Shown: positions 34,318-44,573 of the stretch, in pieces
Layout of the letters: every line of letters starts with the position of its first letter
How positions within the stretch are numbered: the first letter of the stretch is position 1
From: Thermoplasmata archaeon
GTDB lineage: Archaea; Thermoplasmatota; E2; JACPAO01; JAHFTW01
NCBI GenBank assembly: GCA_023269235.1
Contig: JAHFTW010000007.1
Span: 37,843 to 101,842 of the forward strand
Reading direction: 5' to 3'
Length of the DNA: 64,000 nt
The notes under the pieces: generated by a model
Told to the model about the DNA's origin: nothing
What the model saw: the letters and a program-made list of their open reading frames with translations, nothing else
The model's database searches: none
Translations under genes and position numbers: made by a program

Positions 34318-35672
34318 CGGCTCACGTCCGGCCGAAGGAGCACCTTGAGGAAAAAGGGTGCGAGGCGCGGCTGGGCCCACAACAGGGGGAGGACGAGGCG
34401 GCTTGGGTAGTCAATGTCGCCGACCTTCTCGATGACGGCACGCGCCTCGGGGGCGTCGAGGAGGCGGGCGAGCCGGTTGAAGTCGGCGTCGCGGAACCTC
34501 TTGTAGAGCGCACGCAGAGCCTTGCCTTTCCGAAGCTCGCGGCCCAGGACACGCTGGACCTTGCGCTCGTAGGGGAGGAGGCTTCCGCGGTCGAGGCGGT
34601 CGGTGCGCAGACCCGTGTCCGCCACGGGGGCAAGGAACTCGCTCGCGACGAGGCCGTAATAGATGCCGCCGCCGGAGGTGGGCTTCGCCATGCCGGCTGC
34701 GTCGCCGACGAGCATCACCCGGTCCTGCACGAGGTGACGACGCAGGCCGAGCGGGATGCCGCCGATGATGAGGTAGCTCGGCGTCGCCCCCTTGAGGTAC
34801 GGCGCCGACGCGGGGTCGGTGAACATGCGCTCGTAGTACGCCTTCGCGGACTGCAGGTTCATGCCGGGCGCCACCGCGAGGCCGGCGCGGGCGCGGGGCA
34901 ATCCGTCGGAGCCCGTGCCGACCGGGATGATCCAGGAGAAGAAACCGGGCGCCTGGCTCGCGCCAGCGAACATCGGGATGATGCCTGGCTTGTCGGCTGG
35001 CAAGTGGACGCCGCAGAGTTCCGCTTCGTAGCAGGAGACGATCTCCTCGACCGCGGGGAAGTCGAACCAGCGCGCGACCGAGCCGCGGATGCCGTCGGCG
35101 CCGACGAGAAGACGGCAACGCACATCGTGCTCTCCCCGTGCGGGCTGGACGCCTTGGGGGCCTTGGCCGCGCGCCGTCTCGGGTCCGCCCTCGCCTGGGC
35201 CGAGTCCTTTGGCGGCCTCGATGCGGACACGGACCGTCACGCCCAGCGCGTTGCGCGTCGCGTCCACGGCTTTCGCCGAGGTCCACAGCTCGACGCCGGC
35301 TTTGACGGCGTGCTCGGCTATGCGCTGGTCGAAGCGGGCGCGGTCCATCGCCTGCGCGTGCACGACCTTGCCGTCGAACTCGATGGCGCAGCCGTCGGGG
35401 GCGACGATGCGGCCGCCGGTCAGGTCGTTCTGGTGCAAGTCGCCGATGGGGAACGGAGTGTGGTCGAAGGTGCGCGGCGTCACGAGGCCGGCGCACTGGA
35501 CGGGGATGCCGACCTCAGCGTGCTCCTCAAGGAGGAGGACCGACCAGCCGCGCTCGGCGAGCAGGCGGGCGGCGCTGGAGCCCGTGGGGCCGGCCCCCAC
35601 GACGACGACGTCGACCTCCTTGCGCACACGCGGGCCAGGGTGTCGCCGGCTTGAGGGTGCCGCAAGCGACAT
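34314..35672 (-). CDS. geranylgeranyl reductase-family flavoprotein
   Basis: 452-residue FAD-dependent oxidoreductase, probably saturating the isoprenoid chains of archaeal lipids. The dinucleotide-binding GAGPTGSSAARLLAERG lies near residue 25, followed by the GGR-type EVGIPVQCAGLVTPR. The second FAD motif is GDAAGMAKPTSGGGIYYG. A ~25-residue low-complexity insert (GLGPGEGGPETARGQG) interrupts the middle. The ATG at 35672 is used; a GTG at 35627 would remove 15 residues before the Rossmann strand. It is coupled to tsr3 by an ATGA overlap. Confidence 0.86.
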   Translation of the reverse strand: MSLAAPSSRRHPGPRVRKEVDVVVVGAGPTGSSAARLLAERGWSVLLLEEHAEVGIPVQCAGLVTPRTFDHTPFPIGDLHQNDLTGGRIVAPDGCAIEFDGKVVHAQAMDRARFDQRIAEHAVKAGVELWTSAKAVDATRNALGVTVRVRIEAAKGLGPGEGGPETARGQGPQGVQPARGEHDVRCRLLVGADGIRGSVARWFDFPAVEEIVSCYEAELCGVHLPADKPGIIPMFAGASQAPGFFSWIIPVGTGSDGLPRARAGLAVAPGMNLQSAKAYYERMFTDPASAPYLKGATPSYLIIGGIPLGLRRHLVQDRVMLVGDAAGMAKPTSGGGIYYGLVASEFLAPVADTGLRTDRLDRGSLLPYERKVQRVLGRELRKGKALRALYKRFRDADFNRLARLLDAPEARAVIEKVGDIDYPSRLVLPLLWAQPRLAPFFLKVLLRPDVSR

Positions 35673-35696
35673 GAACGGCCGGAGGCTCGGTGGGAC

Positions 35697-36062
35697 GTGG
35701 CCTTCTCGCAGATGGAGCTCCTCACCGTCGCTGGCGTCCTGGTGCTGCTCTTCGGCATCATCGTCTACAACAACGCGCGCGCCGCGAAGGCGACCCGTGC
35801 GCTCGCCGCGGCGAAGGCGGGCATGACGCCCGAGGAGATGTCCGCCCCGAAGCCGTGGCCGGGCCGCTACCTCCAGCATGAAGGCGATGTCCTCGGCCAA
35901 GTCGTCGCCGTGGAGGGCGAGCGTGTCATCGTCCGCAAGGGCGCCACCGTGCTGTCCGTCCCGAAGGCGCAGGTGCGCGAGCAGGGCGCCGATTTGGGCC
36001 TGACCGGGTCCTTCGACGCCGCGGCCGCCGAGCGCGAGGGCGCGTCGTGGAAGGGCGCCTGA
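35697..36062 (+). CDS. single-TM protein with small C-terminal beta domain
   Basis: 121 residues: one TM helix (about residues 8-25, LLTVAGVLVLLFGIIVYN), a basic Ala-rich segment, then a soluble beta domain (DVLGQVVAVEGERVIVRKGATVLSVPKAQV). That domain resembles a KOW/PRC-like small barrel but matches no family I can name. The GTG at 35697 or an ATG five codons later could start it. It is divergent from the GGR-type gene and lies 5 nt upstream of pth2. Confidence 0.65.
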   Translation: MAFSQMELLTVAGVLVLLFGIIVYNNARAAKATRALAAAKAGMTPEEMSAPKPWPGRYLQHEGDVLGQVVAVEGERVIVRKGATVLSVPKAQVREQGADLGLTGSFDAAAAEREGASWKGA

Positions 36063-36067
36063 TTGCA

Positions 36068-36424
36068 ATGACATCTTACAAAATGGTCATCCTCGCCCGC
36101 AAGGACCTCGACCTCTCCAAAGGCAAGCTCGCCGCCCAGGCGGGTCACGCCGCTGTGGACTGCGTCCTCAAGGCGCAGAAATACGCGAAGGAGGAGCTCG
36201 CCGAGTGGCTCGAGAACGGCGCCATGAAGGCGGTCCTCAAGGTCGCCAGCGAGGCGGACTTCTACCCGCTCAAGCAGGCCGCCGAGCGCGCCGGCCTCAC
36301 GACCGCCCTCATCAAGGACGCCGGCCACACCGAGATTCCTGCAGGGACTGTGACCGTGCTGGGCATCGGCCCCGGCCCCGCCTCCGTCGTGGACAAGGTC
36401 ACCGGCCACCTCAGCCTCCTCTGA
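36068..36424 (+). CDS. pth2: peptidyl-tRNA hydrolase Pth2
   Basis: 118-residue archaeal/eukaryotic-type enzyme that frees tRNA from peptidyl-tRNA. Diagnostic segments: KMVILARKDLDLSKGKLAAQ and AGHAAVDCV at the N-terminus, LTTALIKDAGHTEIPAGT and VLGIGPGP at the end. Length is typical. The ATG at 36068 is chosen over a GTG at 36047, which would overlap the preceding gene and add residues absent from the family. Confidence 0.93.
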   Translation: MTSYKMVILARKDLDLSKGKLAAQAGHAAVDCVLKAQKYAKEELAEWLENGAMKAVLKVASEADFYPLKQAAERAGLTTALIKDAGHTEIPAGTVTVLGIGPGPASVVDKVTGHLSLL

Positions 36425-36474
36425 GCCTCGGCGCCGCACCTCCGACAGTTTTCTCCTGATGGCACGCCCCCAAC

Positions 36475-36482
36475 CCTTTTAG
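36475..36482 (+). promoter_or_regulatory. TATA-like box of the EF-2 gene
   Basis: CCTTTTAG lies about 74 nt before the ATG at 36553, so the predicted start of transcription (~36505) leaves a leader of nearly 50 nt. That is unlike most genes in the window, which look leaderless. Confidence 0.4.
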
Positions 36483-36552
36483 GGCGGGACCAGTCCCCGC
36501 ACCCGTCGATTCCAGGGAAGGCTCGCCTTCGCCCGGACGCAGCTGGTGCACT

Positions 36553-38754
<2,202 letters not shown>

Positions 38755-38851
38755 GCGCTAGCGAACTCGCGTAACGGAGCCCGTCGGTTCCGGTTTCAGC
38801 GCAGGCCGCAAGGCCGCGCGGACCGGCCGGTCGTGCTTGCACGACCCGGCG

Positions 38852-38893
38852 GGCAAGCCTGAGCCCTACACCGCCGCCTACTACGCTGAGTAA
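38852..38893 (+). repeat. duplicated tail of the EF-2 gene
   Basis: GKPEPYTAAYYAE plus a TAA stop is encoded here, about 100 bp after the real EF-2 end. Against the functional copy, all twelve residues from KPEP onward are identical, while six codons differ by synonymous changes and the stop is TAA instead of TGA. No start or upstream EF-2 sequence precedes it. It sits in the 302-bp gap to the next gene, the rest of which holds GC-rich short repeats and a pyrimidine tract. Confidence 0.8.
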
Positions 38894-38917
38894 GCGCACG
38901 GCGCCCCGACGCGGCGC

Positions 38918-38967
38918 TTTCCTCCTCCCTTCCTCTCCCCCTTCCGTTCCTTCTTCCCTCTCCTTTC
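38918..38967 (+). terminator. long pyrimidine tract after EF-2
   Basis: About 50 nt of nearly uninterrupted C/T with several TTCC and TTTC runs follows the duplicated EF-2 tail. Archaeal transcription stops at T-rich tracts, so this is the probable terminator of the EF-2 transcript. Confidence 0.4.
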
Positions 38968-39026
38968 TGGTTCGTCCAATGCCGGAGCGGGCGCGCTGTC
39001 GCCACGGGCGATTGCCGTTGCGCTTG

Positions 39027-39034
39027 CCTTATCC
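39027..39034 (+). promoter_or_regulatory. TATA-like box (CCTTATCC)
   Basis: The centre lies 27 nt upstream of the ATG at 39057, supporting that start over an upstream ATG at 38979. Confidence 0.55.
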
Positions 39035-39056
39035 CCGTTGCAGGCGCTCGCGCCGC

Positions 39057-40079
39057 ATGGCGAAGGCGACCGCGAAGGTTGGCGTCAAGAAGCCCTCGGC
39101 CGCGAAGTCCAAGGCGAAGGCCGCGGCCGGCGCCGGGCTGGACGTCGCTAGCGACATGGCGGAGGCCAAGCTCCAGGCTGGGTCGGCGAGCCAGTCCGGC
39201 TCGTCCGGCCAGGCATCCTCCGGGGCCTCCGCGGCGCCCGCCCCCGTGGGGCCGTGGTACACGTTCGGGCTGGGCGGCGCCCTTCTGGCCCAGAGCGCCA
39301 TCGCGTTCGCCTTCGTCGTGGCCCTCGCCTACGCCGCGGCGGGGTACGTCCTCTGGATCCTCGCGTCGTTCATGGCTTGGCTGTTCTGGCCCAGCACGTG
39401 CACGTTCACCTACGAGCCCTGCTCGAACGGTCACCATCCGGGGCCGTGCTGTGGCGGGCCTTGCGGAAGCTCGTCGTCGAGCGGGTCGTCGGGCTGCTGC
39501 GGCTCGGGGTCTTCGTCGTCGGGCTCCAGTTCCGGTTCGTGCTGCGGGTCCGGCTCCTCGTCAACGGGCGGCGGCGCGACGGTCGGCGGGAAAGGCGCCT
39601 CTGCCGGCGTCCTCGCGCCCTTGGCGGGGCTCGGGTTCGCGGGATGGTTGCGCGTGGCCCCGGGACGCTTGGACGCCTTGACCGCCCATCACCCGCCAGG
39701 GGAGCGCTTCACGAACGACGTGTTCCGCGTCGGGGCTGTGCGCCTCTGCGTCGGCTGTTTCACCACCTACCCGGTGTTCCTGCTCGTGTCCGCCTGGCTT
39801 GCCTTCTCCGCGCTGGCCCCCGGCGGCGCCGGACTCTTGGCCATTGGACTTCCGCTCGCCGCGGTCCAGGGAATCTCCTCCCTGGGCTGGGCCCGCGTCC
39901 GCGCCGTCAAGGTCGCCGTGAAGGCCAGCCTTGGCCTTGGCCTCGCCCTCTGCGTCCACGGCGTCCTCACCTCGGGATGGCCGCGCCTCGCCGAGGCGGG
40001 CGCGCTATTCCTCCTGCTGGCGGCCGCCTGGCTTTCGGCGTTGCCGCGCGCGCGCCGCATGCGCGTCTGGCAGCCCTAG
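39057..40079 (+). CDS. DUF2085-like membrane protein with Cys/Ser/Gly-rich loop
   Basis: 340 residues. A basic Ala/Lys-rich N-terminus (~45 residues) and a Ser/Gly linker lead to two TM helices (~residues 60-115). Then comes a low-complexity segment of about 60 residues built from Ser, Gly and Cys with repeated CC pairs (CCGGPCGSSSSSGSSGCCG). The C-terminal part has the DUF2085-like GERFTNDVFRVG and RLCVGCFTTYP and four more TM helices. Cysteines could bind metal, but this is a guess. The stop shares a CTAG with the convergent GT2 gene. Confidence 0.75.
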   Translation: MAKATAKVGVKKPSAAKSKAKAAAGAGLDVASDMAEAKLQAGSASQSGSSGQASSGASAAPAPVGPWYTFGLGGALLAQSAIAFAFVVALAYAAAGYVLWILASFMAWLFWPSTCTFTYEPCSNGHHPGPCCGGPCGSSSSSGSSGCCGSGSSSSGSSSGSCCGSGSSSTGGGATVGGKGASAGVLAPLAGLGFAGWLRVAPGRLDALTAHHPPGERFTNDVFRVGAVRLCVGCFTTYPVFLLVSAWLAFSALAPGGAGLLAIGLPLAAVQGISSLGWARVRAVKVAVKASLGLGLALCVHGVLTSGWPRLAEAGALFLLLAAAWLSALPRARRMRVWQP

Positions 40080-40972
40080 AGCCCCTGCTCCTGCAGCCGC
40101 AGCTCCAGCGGGTCGCGTCCCGTGAGGCGAATCCATGCGAGCCGCAATCGGGGCCCCATCACCTGGTACGCGGCGGCGCGGGCCAGCACGCGCGGGTCGT
40201 GGCGGACGCTGCGGAAGTAGCGGCCGAGGATGCGCGCACGGGTGCGGTAGCCCCGGTTCGACCAGTGGCCCGCGTCGAAGCTTTGTCCCGCATGGCGCCG
40301 CTTGAGCCCGAGCGCCTCAGGAAGGTTCGCGATTGGGTGGCGCGCGGCGAGGCGCACCCAGAGGTCGTAATCCTCCAGGATGGCGAGGCTCTCGTCGAAG
40401 CCGCCGGCCTCCTCCCACGCCGTGCGACGGTAGGTGACGGAGCTGTGGAAGAGGCACATGCTGTGCGCGAGTGCTCGCCGGACCGCCTCCGGCTCGGTGG
40501 GCCGCACGCGCTGGCCGAGGACCTTGCCCGCCTCGTCAATGAGGGGGACGACGCCGGCGCCGACGAGCGCCCAGTCGGGATGCGCGGCGAGGGCAGCGAC
40601 GGAGGCCTCGAGACGGTGAGGGAGGCTGACATCGTCGGCGTCGAGGTTGGCGATGAGCGGGGCACGGGCGGCGCGGAAGCCATGGTTCAGGCTCGCGATG
40701 CGGCCGCAACGGGGAATCCGCAGAAGCCGGATGCGGGGGTCCGCGGCGGCGAACCCTGCCAGGAGGTCCACGGTCTTGTCGGTCGAGCCGTCGTCCACGA
40801 CCACGAGCTCCCAGTCGGCGAGGGTCTGCGCCTGGATGGAGCGGACCGCCTCGGCGACATGGCGCTCGGCGTTCCACGTCGTCATCACCACGGAGATGGA
40901 GGGGCCGGCCACGACGCCGCGACGGCGGGGGACGGTCTTGGAGCTTCCCGGCCCGCCGACGCCAAGCTCCAT
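40076..40972 (-). CDS. family 2 glycosyltransferase
   Basis: 298-residue GT-A-fold transferase. Motifs: SISVVMTTWNAERHV, ELVVVDDGSTDKT, ANLDADDVSLPHR (DxD-type nucleotide-sugar metal site) and FDESLAILEDYDLWVRL (ED catalytic base). It probably adds a sugar from a nucleotide donor to a surface polysaccharide or glycolipid. The ATG at 40972 overlaps the divergent gene's ATG by two bases; a GTG at 40912 (VAGPSISVVM) would give a tighter family N-terminus and is a real alternative. Confidence 0.85.
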   Translation of the reverse strand: MELGVGGPGSSKTVPRRRGVVAGPSISVVMTTWNAERHVAEAVRSIQAQTLADWELVVVDDGSTDKTVDLLAGFAAADPRIRLLRIPRCGRIASLNHGFRAARAPLIANLDADDVSLPHRLEASVAALAAHPDWALVGAGVVPLIDEAGKVLGQRVRPTEPEAVRRALAHSMCLFHSSVTYRRTAWEEAGGFDESLAILEDYDLWVRLAARHPIANLPEALGLKRRHAGQSFDAGHWSNRGYRTRARILGRYFRSVRHDPRVLARAAAYQVMGPRLRLAWIRLTGRDPLELRLQEQGL

Positions 40973-41978
40973 GAGCCGCCTCGGGTTGCGTGGGGTGTTG
41001 CGACCTGGCGTCTCCTTCCCGCACCGCCACCCGCACGAGGAGGTCCACCTGCGGCCCCTCATGGACCGGCTGCAGGACGTGCTCGTCGCGCCTCCGGAGA
41101 AGGCCTCCGTCGTCGTGCAGGCCGCGAGCGACCCGCCGGTGCGCGGGGCCTGGAACGTGCAAGTGTTCCACGGCCTCGGCGACAAGGGCTACACCCTGAA
41201 CCCGCTGTTCCTGCAGCGCCGCCGCTTCCCGCGCGTCCGCACGGCGTTCAACATGCCGCTCGCGAGGCTTCGCCTCCCTGCCCCGTTCTTGCGCCCTCCG
41301 GCCCGCCCCGGACGCCGGCGCAGCCGCTACGACCAGCTCAACGCCTACGGCCCGCGCTGGGTCGACCTTCTCGAGGAGCGCGTCAAAGATGCCACCATTT
41401 CGCGCCACGGCCACGTCGCCCTCAACGAGATGGGCGGCCTCACCACCGACCCCGAGGGACCGGTCGTCTGGTTGCCGACCTGGGACAACCGCGCCTACCT
41501 CGGCGGCCCTGAGCAGTCGAGCCTGCGCACCTTCGCCGACGCCGTGATGGACATGGCGCGCACGGTCCCCGTCCTCGTCAAGCTCCACCCGCTCACCGTG
41601 CGCCACGACCAGCAGGCCGCCGTGCGCCGACGCCTCGCCGCCGCGCCGGGCATCACGATGGCGCCTGCCGACGCCGCTCCGTACCGCCTTCTCGAAGGCG
41701 CCCGCGCGGTCCTCACCGACACCTCCAGCCTCGGCTTCGAGGCCTACTGCTCCGGCCTCCCCGTGGCCCTGGCCCGGAACCCGCGCGTCCCGCTTCCCGG
41801 CCTGCACCGCGAGCTCGCCGAGCGCGTCCCCATCTTCGGCGTCGGGGAGTCCCTGCGCGCCTGGGCCGAGGCGCCCGACCCCGCCTCCGACACCGCGTGG
41901 GCAGAGGACCTCCTCTACCCCCCAGTGCCCGGCCGCAACGACGCCTTCGCCGCCGAACTGCGCGGCCGCATGCTCTAA
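40971..41978 (+). CDS. CDP-glycerol glycerophosphotransferase (TagB/TagF)-like protein
   Basis: 335-residue GT-B-type protein resembling polyol-phosphate polymerases. The N-lobe has VQVFHGLGDKGYTLNP (family: wHG..K) and VVWLPTWDN (family: PTwR). The C-lobe has LVKLHPLT and VLTDTSSLGFEAYCSGLPVA (family: ITDySS..fE...gkP). In bacteria such enzymes build teichoic acids. In an archaeon the substrate may be a CDP-archaeol-derived or polyol phosphate, which is inference. The start may be the ATG at 40971 or the GTG at 40995, because the divergent GT2 gene begins at the same spot. Confidence 0.78.
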   Translation: MSRLGLRGVLRPGVSFPHRHPHEEVHLRPLMDRLQDVLVAPPEKASVVVQAASDPPVRGAWNVQVFHGLGDKGYTLNPLFLQRRRFPRVRTAFNMPLARLRLPAPFLRPPARPGRRRSRYDQLNAYGPRWVDLLEERVKDATISRHGHVALNEMGGLTTDPEGPVVWLPTWDNRAYLGGPEQSSLRTFADAVMDMARTVPVLVKLHPLTVRHDQQAAVRRRLAAAPGITMAPADAAPYRLLEGARAVLTDTSSLGFEAYCSGLPVALARNPRVPLPGLHRELAERVPIFGVGESLRAWAEAPDPASDTAWAEDLLYPPVPGRNDAFAAELRGRML

Positions 41979-42002
41979 GCCCGCAGCGCCGCTGGACACC
42001 CC

Positions 42003-42719
42003 GTGGCGGACCCTTGGACGCTGGCACGGTGGGGCCTAGTCGCCCTCATGCTCTCCATCGGCGTCGTGCTCGACTTGCGCACCCGCCGCGTCCCCAACCG
42101 GGTCTGGCTCCCGTTCCTCGGGCTCGGCGTGCTGTTCGCCGCCCGCGACCTCGCGGTCACCCCCGACAAGGCGGACCTGCTGGTCCCCTACGGCATCGCG
42201 GCGGTCCTCTGCGGCCTCCTCTACCTCCTCTGGCGTCTGCGGCTTTTTGGCGGCGCGGACGCCAAGGCGCTCATGGTGGCGGCGCTCCTCTGCCCCTTCC
42301 CCCTCGTGGCCGCGCCGGGCCCGCGCCTTCCGGCCTTCCCCCCGGCCTTCGACGCCCTCATGGACGGCACCCTGGTGCTAATGCTCTACCCGCTCTTCCT
42401 TCTGGTCTGGAACCTCGCCCACGGCCGCGCCCGCTTTCCCGCGGCCTTCCTGGGCCTCCCCATGACGCTCGCCGAGGCCCGCAACCGCCACGTCTGGCCT
42501 ATGCAGCGCGTCGGCGAAGACGGCACGCTCCGATGGCAATACTGGCAGAAGATCGGGGGCGACCTGGACGAGGCTTACCTGGCTCTGGAGCGCGCCGGGG
42601 TGGACGCGGTGTGGGTCACGCCGAAGATTCCCTTCCTGGTCCCGTTGGCTCTAGGTTGGGTCCTGGCCGGCACGTTGGGCAACCTGGCGTTGTACATCGT
42701 TGCGCAGTCCGTCGCCTGA
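42003..42719 (+). CDS. archaeal type IV prepilin peptidase (A24 family)
   Basis: 238-residue membrane aspartyl protease that trims class III signal peptides of pilins. Catalytic Asp pair: D24 in VVLDLRTRRVPN and D86 in the GGADAKALM motif (family GxGDxK with A for the third position). Six to seven hydrophobic helices are interrupted by a soluble loop near residues 155-205 (RHVWPMQRVGEDGTLRW). It is 24 nt after the TagF-like gene and just upstream of the pilus operon whose pilins it would process. Confidence 0.88.
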   Translation: MADPWTLARWGLVALMLSIGVVLDLRTRRVPNRVWLPFLGLGVLFAARDLAVTPDKADLLVPYGIAAVLCGLLYLLWRLRLFGGADAKALMVAALLCPFPLVAAPGPRLPAFPPAFDALMDGTLVLMLYPLFLLVWNLAHGRARFPAAFLGLPMTLAEARNRHVWPMQRVGEDGTLRWQYWQKIGGDLDEAYLALERAGVDAVWVTPKIPFLVPLALGWVLAGTLGNLALYIVAQSVA

Positions 42720-42736
42720 GCCACATTCGCAAACGG

Positions 42737-42745
42737 TTTCATAAG
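42737..42745 (+). promoter_or_regulatory. TATA-like box at the head of the pilus operon
   Basis: TTTCATAAG has its centre about 25 nt upstream of the GTG at 42766. The next seven gene junctions have little or no spacing, so this may drive most of the cluster. Confidence 0.5.
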
Positions 42746-42765
42746 AGACGACACTAGAGAGGGGC

Positions 42766-43398
42766 GTGGCCGATCGGCAATCCACGGGGCTCGCGGGCCT
42801 TGACGCCCAGTTGGGCGGCGGGTTCCTCCCCGGCACCGCGCACCTTCTCGTGGCCGAGCCCATGAACGCGTTCGACCTGTTCTGCTACCACTTCGCCGCC
42901 GGCGGGACGCGCCCCGGCGTCGCCAAGGGCGAGGGGACGCAGTACATCTCCACCGCCAAGGACAAGGCCGAGATTCTCGCCGGCATCCGCACGGTCGGCG
43001 GCGACCCCACCGAGGTCCACGTCGAGCCCCTCACCCCGAAAGGCCCCCCGGCCGTCGGGAAGTCGCGCTACGTCCTCGACACCCTCAGCGAGTACACGCT
43101 CACGCAGGGCTGGGACAAGGCCTTCGCGCGCTTCACGGAGCTCGCCAACCAGGCGCGCAAGTCCAAGGTCCTGTTCCTCGCCGCCATCGTCCCCGACCTC
43201 CACACGCCCGCGCAGATCGCCCGCCTCAAGCTCGAGGCCGACGGCGTCATGGAGCTCGGCTTCGACCGCCAAGGATTCGGCCTCTACCCGTACCTCAAGG
43301 TCACCAAGATGCGCGGCGTCCCCGACTCCGCCCGCTTCCTGCTCTTCAAGGAGACCGAGCGCGGCCTCTTCATGGAGAGCACCCGGAGGGTCTTCTGA
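42766..43398 (+). CDS. RecA/KaiC-like (RAD55/ArlH-type) protein without a P-loop
   Basis: 210 residues. The start STGLAGLDAQLGGGFLPGTA matches the KaiC/RAD55 family, whose next segment is normally a GEPGSGKT Walker A. Here it reads VAEPMNAFDLF, with no Gly-Lys-Thr, so ATP binding in the usual way is unlikely. Later strands (RYVLDTLSEYTL; KVLFLAAIVPD) and a C-terminal LYPYLKVTKMRG fit the fold. In archaella the related ArlH docks on the motor ATPase. A similar structural or regulatory role in this pilus is inferred from position. It overlaps the first pilin gene by one base. Confidence 0.75.
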   Translation: MADRQSTGLAGLDAQLGGGFLPGTAHLLVAEPMNAFDLFCYHFAAGGTRPGVAKGEGTQYISTAKDKAEILAGIRTVGGDPTEVHVEPLTPKGPPAVGKSRYVLDTLSEYTLTQGWDKAFARFTELANQARKSKVLFLAAIVPDLHTPAQIARLKLEADGVMELGFDRQGFGLYPYLKVTKMRGVPDSARFLLFKETERGLFMESTRRVF

Positions 43399-44573
43399 TG
43401 AGCCTGCGGCGCGCCGACGAGGCCGTCACCCCCATCATCGGCACGGTCTTCATCCTCGGCATCACCGTCGCCGGGATGGCCGTCATCCTCCTGCTCGGCG
43501 CCCCCGTCTTGCAGCGCCTCCAGGACGAGGGCGCGCTGCGCTCCATGGCCGGCCAGCTCGAGACCGTTCGCTCCGAGGTCTCTAGCCTGAGCATCCCGCA
43601 GACGGCCAAGGCCCCCGCCATCGCCGGCTCCGGAGGCAGCATCTCGCTGGAGAGCGGGGATCACATCATGGTGACGGTGGACATGGACACCAACGCGCTC
43701 TATCGGTCGTGCGATTTCCATGTTTCCGGCTGGTCTGATTTCACAGCTGTCGGGACCTCAAAGACCGAGGCCGTCACCACGTCAGGATGCCGAACCCCAA
43801 CCGTCTCGTGCACGGCTGCAGCCATTTGCATCCGGGTCGGCTATGTTGACACAACCTCGGGAGGCGTGGTGGACACGCCGGTCACCTTCTCGGCAGGCAG
43901 CATCGTTTTCGTGTCAGCGACCCAAACCGTCACGGCGGACCAAATCTGGAGGTTCCGGTTGGTCACCGCCGGCGTGACCCCCGTGACGGACACGGTCTAT
44001 GCTGAGTCCTGGCTCCTCCCGACCGACCGCCTCCACTGGTTCCGTGGGTCTGGTGCCGGAGGCGCCGAAGCCTCATTCGAGGCCGGCGCCATTTTTCTGG
44101 CCTCAGGCGGGCAACAATATCTCGAAGCCGACCCGTTCATCGTCGAGAAGTCCACCATGGGCGCCTCGCCACCCTACCTGCTTCGCGTCCCGACGCTAAC
44201 AGCCTCGCCCTCCGCGTCGATTTCGGGGTCGAGCAACCATGATGTTTTGCTCTCGCTCCTGGGCAGCGATGTTCGCGTCCAAAGTGAGACGGCGACCCGC
44301 ATTCGGTTCGACATTAATGGCCCGCTGGCCCGCCCCTGGTGCGATGCCTTGGTCCTACGGAGTTCGCTGGCGGCTCTCCCTACTGGGTTCACGTACACTG
44401 CAGATGGGGCATTCCCTTGCAATAGCGGGAGCAGCGACGGGACCCGCTCGGTCATCTACGTGGGCGCCGCATCTTCAAGCGCCACAACCTCGTGCAGTTC
44501 CACGCCCTCTACATACCAGTGTTTCCCCTTCCAGTTCTCCCATGCCCGCATCACCGCCACCCTGCAACTCTGA
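43398..44573 (+). CDS. pilin-like protein 1 (class III signal)
   Basis: 391-residue type IV filament component. A short charged N-terminus (MSLRRADEA) precedes a hydrophobic helix (VTPIIGTVFILGITVAGMAV), as in archaeal prepilins. Processing is expected near the charged/hydrophobic boundary. The remainder is beta-rich, Ser/Thr-rich, with about 10 Cys likely forming disulfides. Its second half is less GC-rich than flanking genes. It starts on the stop codon of the KaiC-like gene and overlaps the next pilin gene by 32 nt. Confidence 0.78.
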   Translation: MSLRRADEAVTPIIGTVFILGITVAGMAVILLLGAPVLQRLQDEGALRSMAGQLETVRSEVSSLSIPQTAKAPAIAGSGGSISLESGDHIMVTVDMDTNALYRSCDFHVSGWSDFTAVGTSKTEAVTTSGCRTPTVSCTAAAICIRVGYVDTTSGGVVDTPVTFSAGSIVFVSATQTVTADQIWRFRLVTAGVTPVTDTVYAESWLLPTDRLHWFRGSGAGGAEASFEAGAIFLASGGQQYLEADPFIVEKSTMGASPPYLLRVPTLTASPSASISGSSNHDVLLSLLGSDVRVQSETATRIRFDINGPLARPWCDALVLRSSLAALPTGFTYTADGAFPCNSGSSDGTRSVIYVGAASSSATTSCSSTPSTYQCFPFQFSHARITATLQL

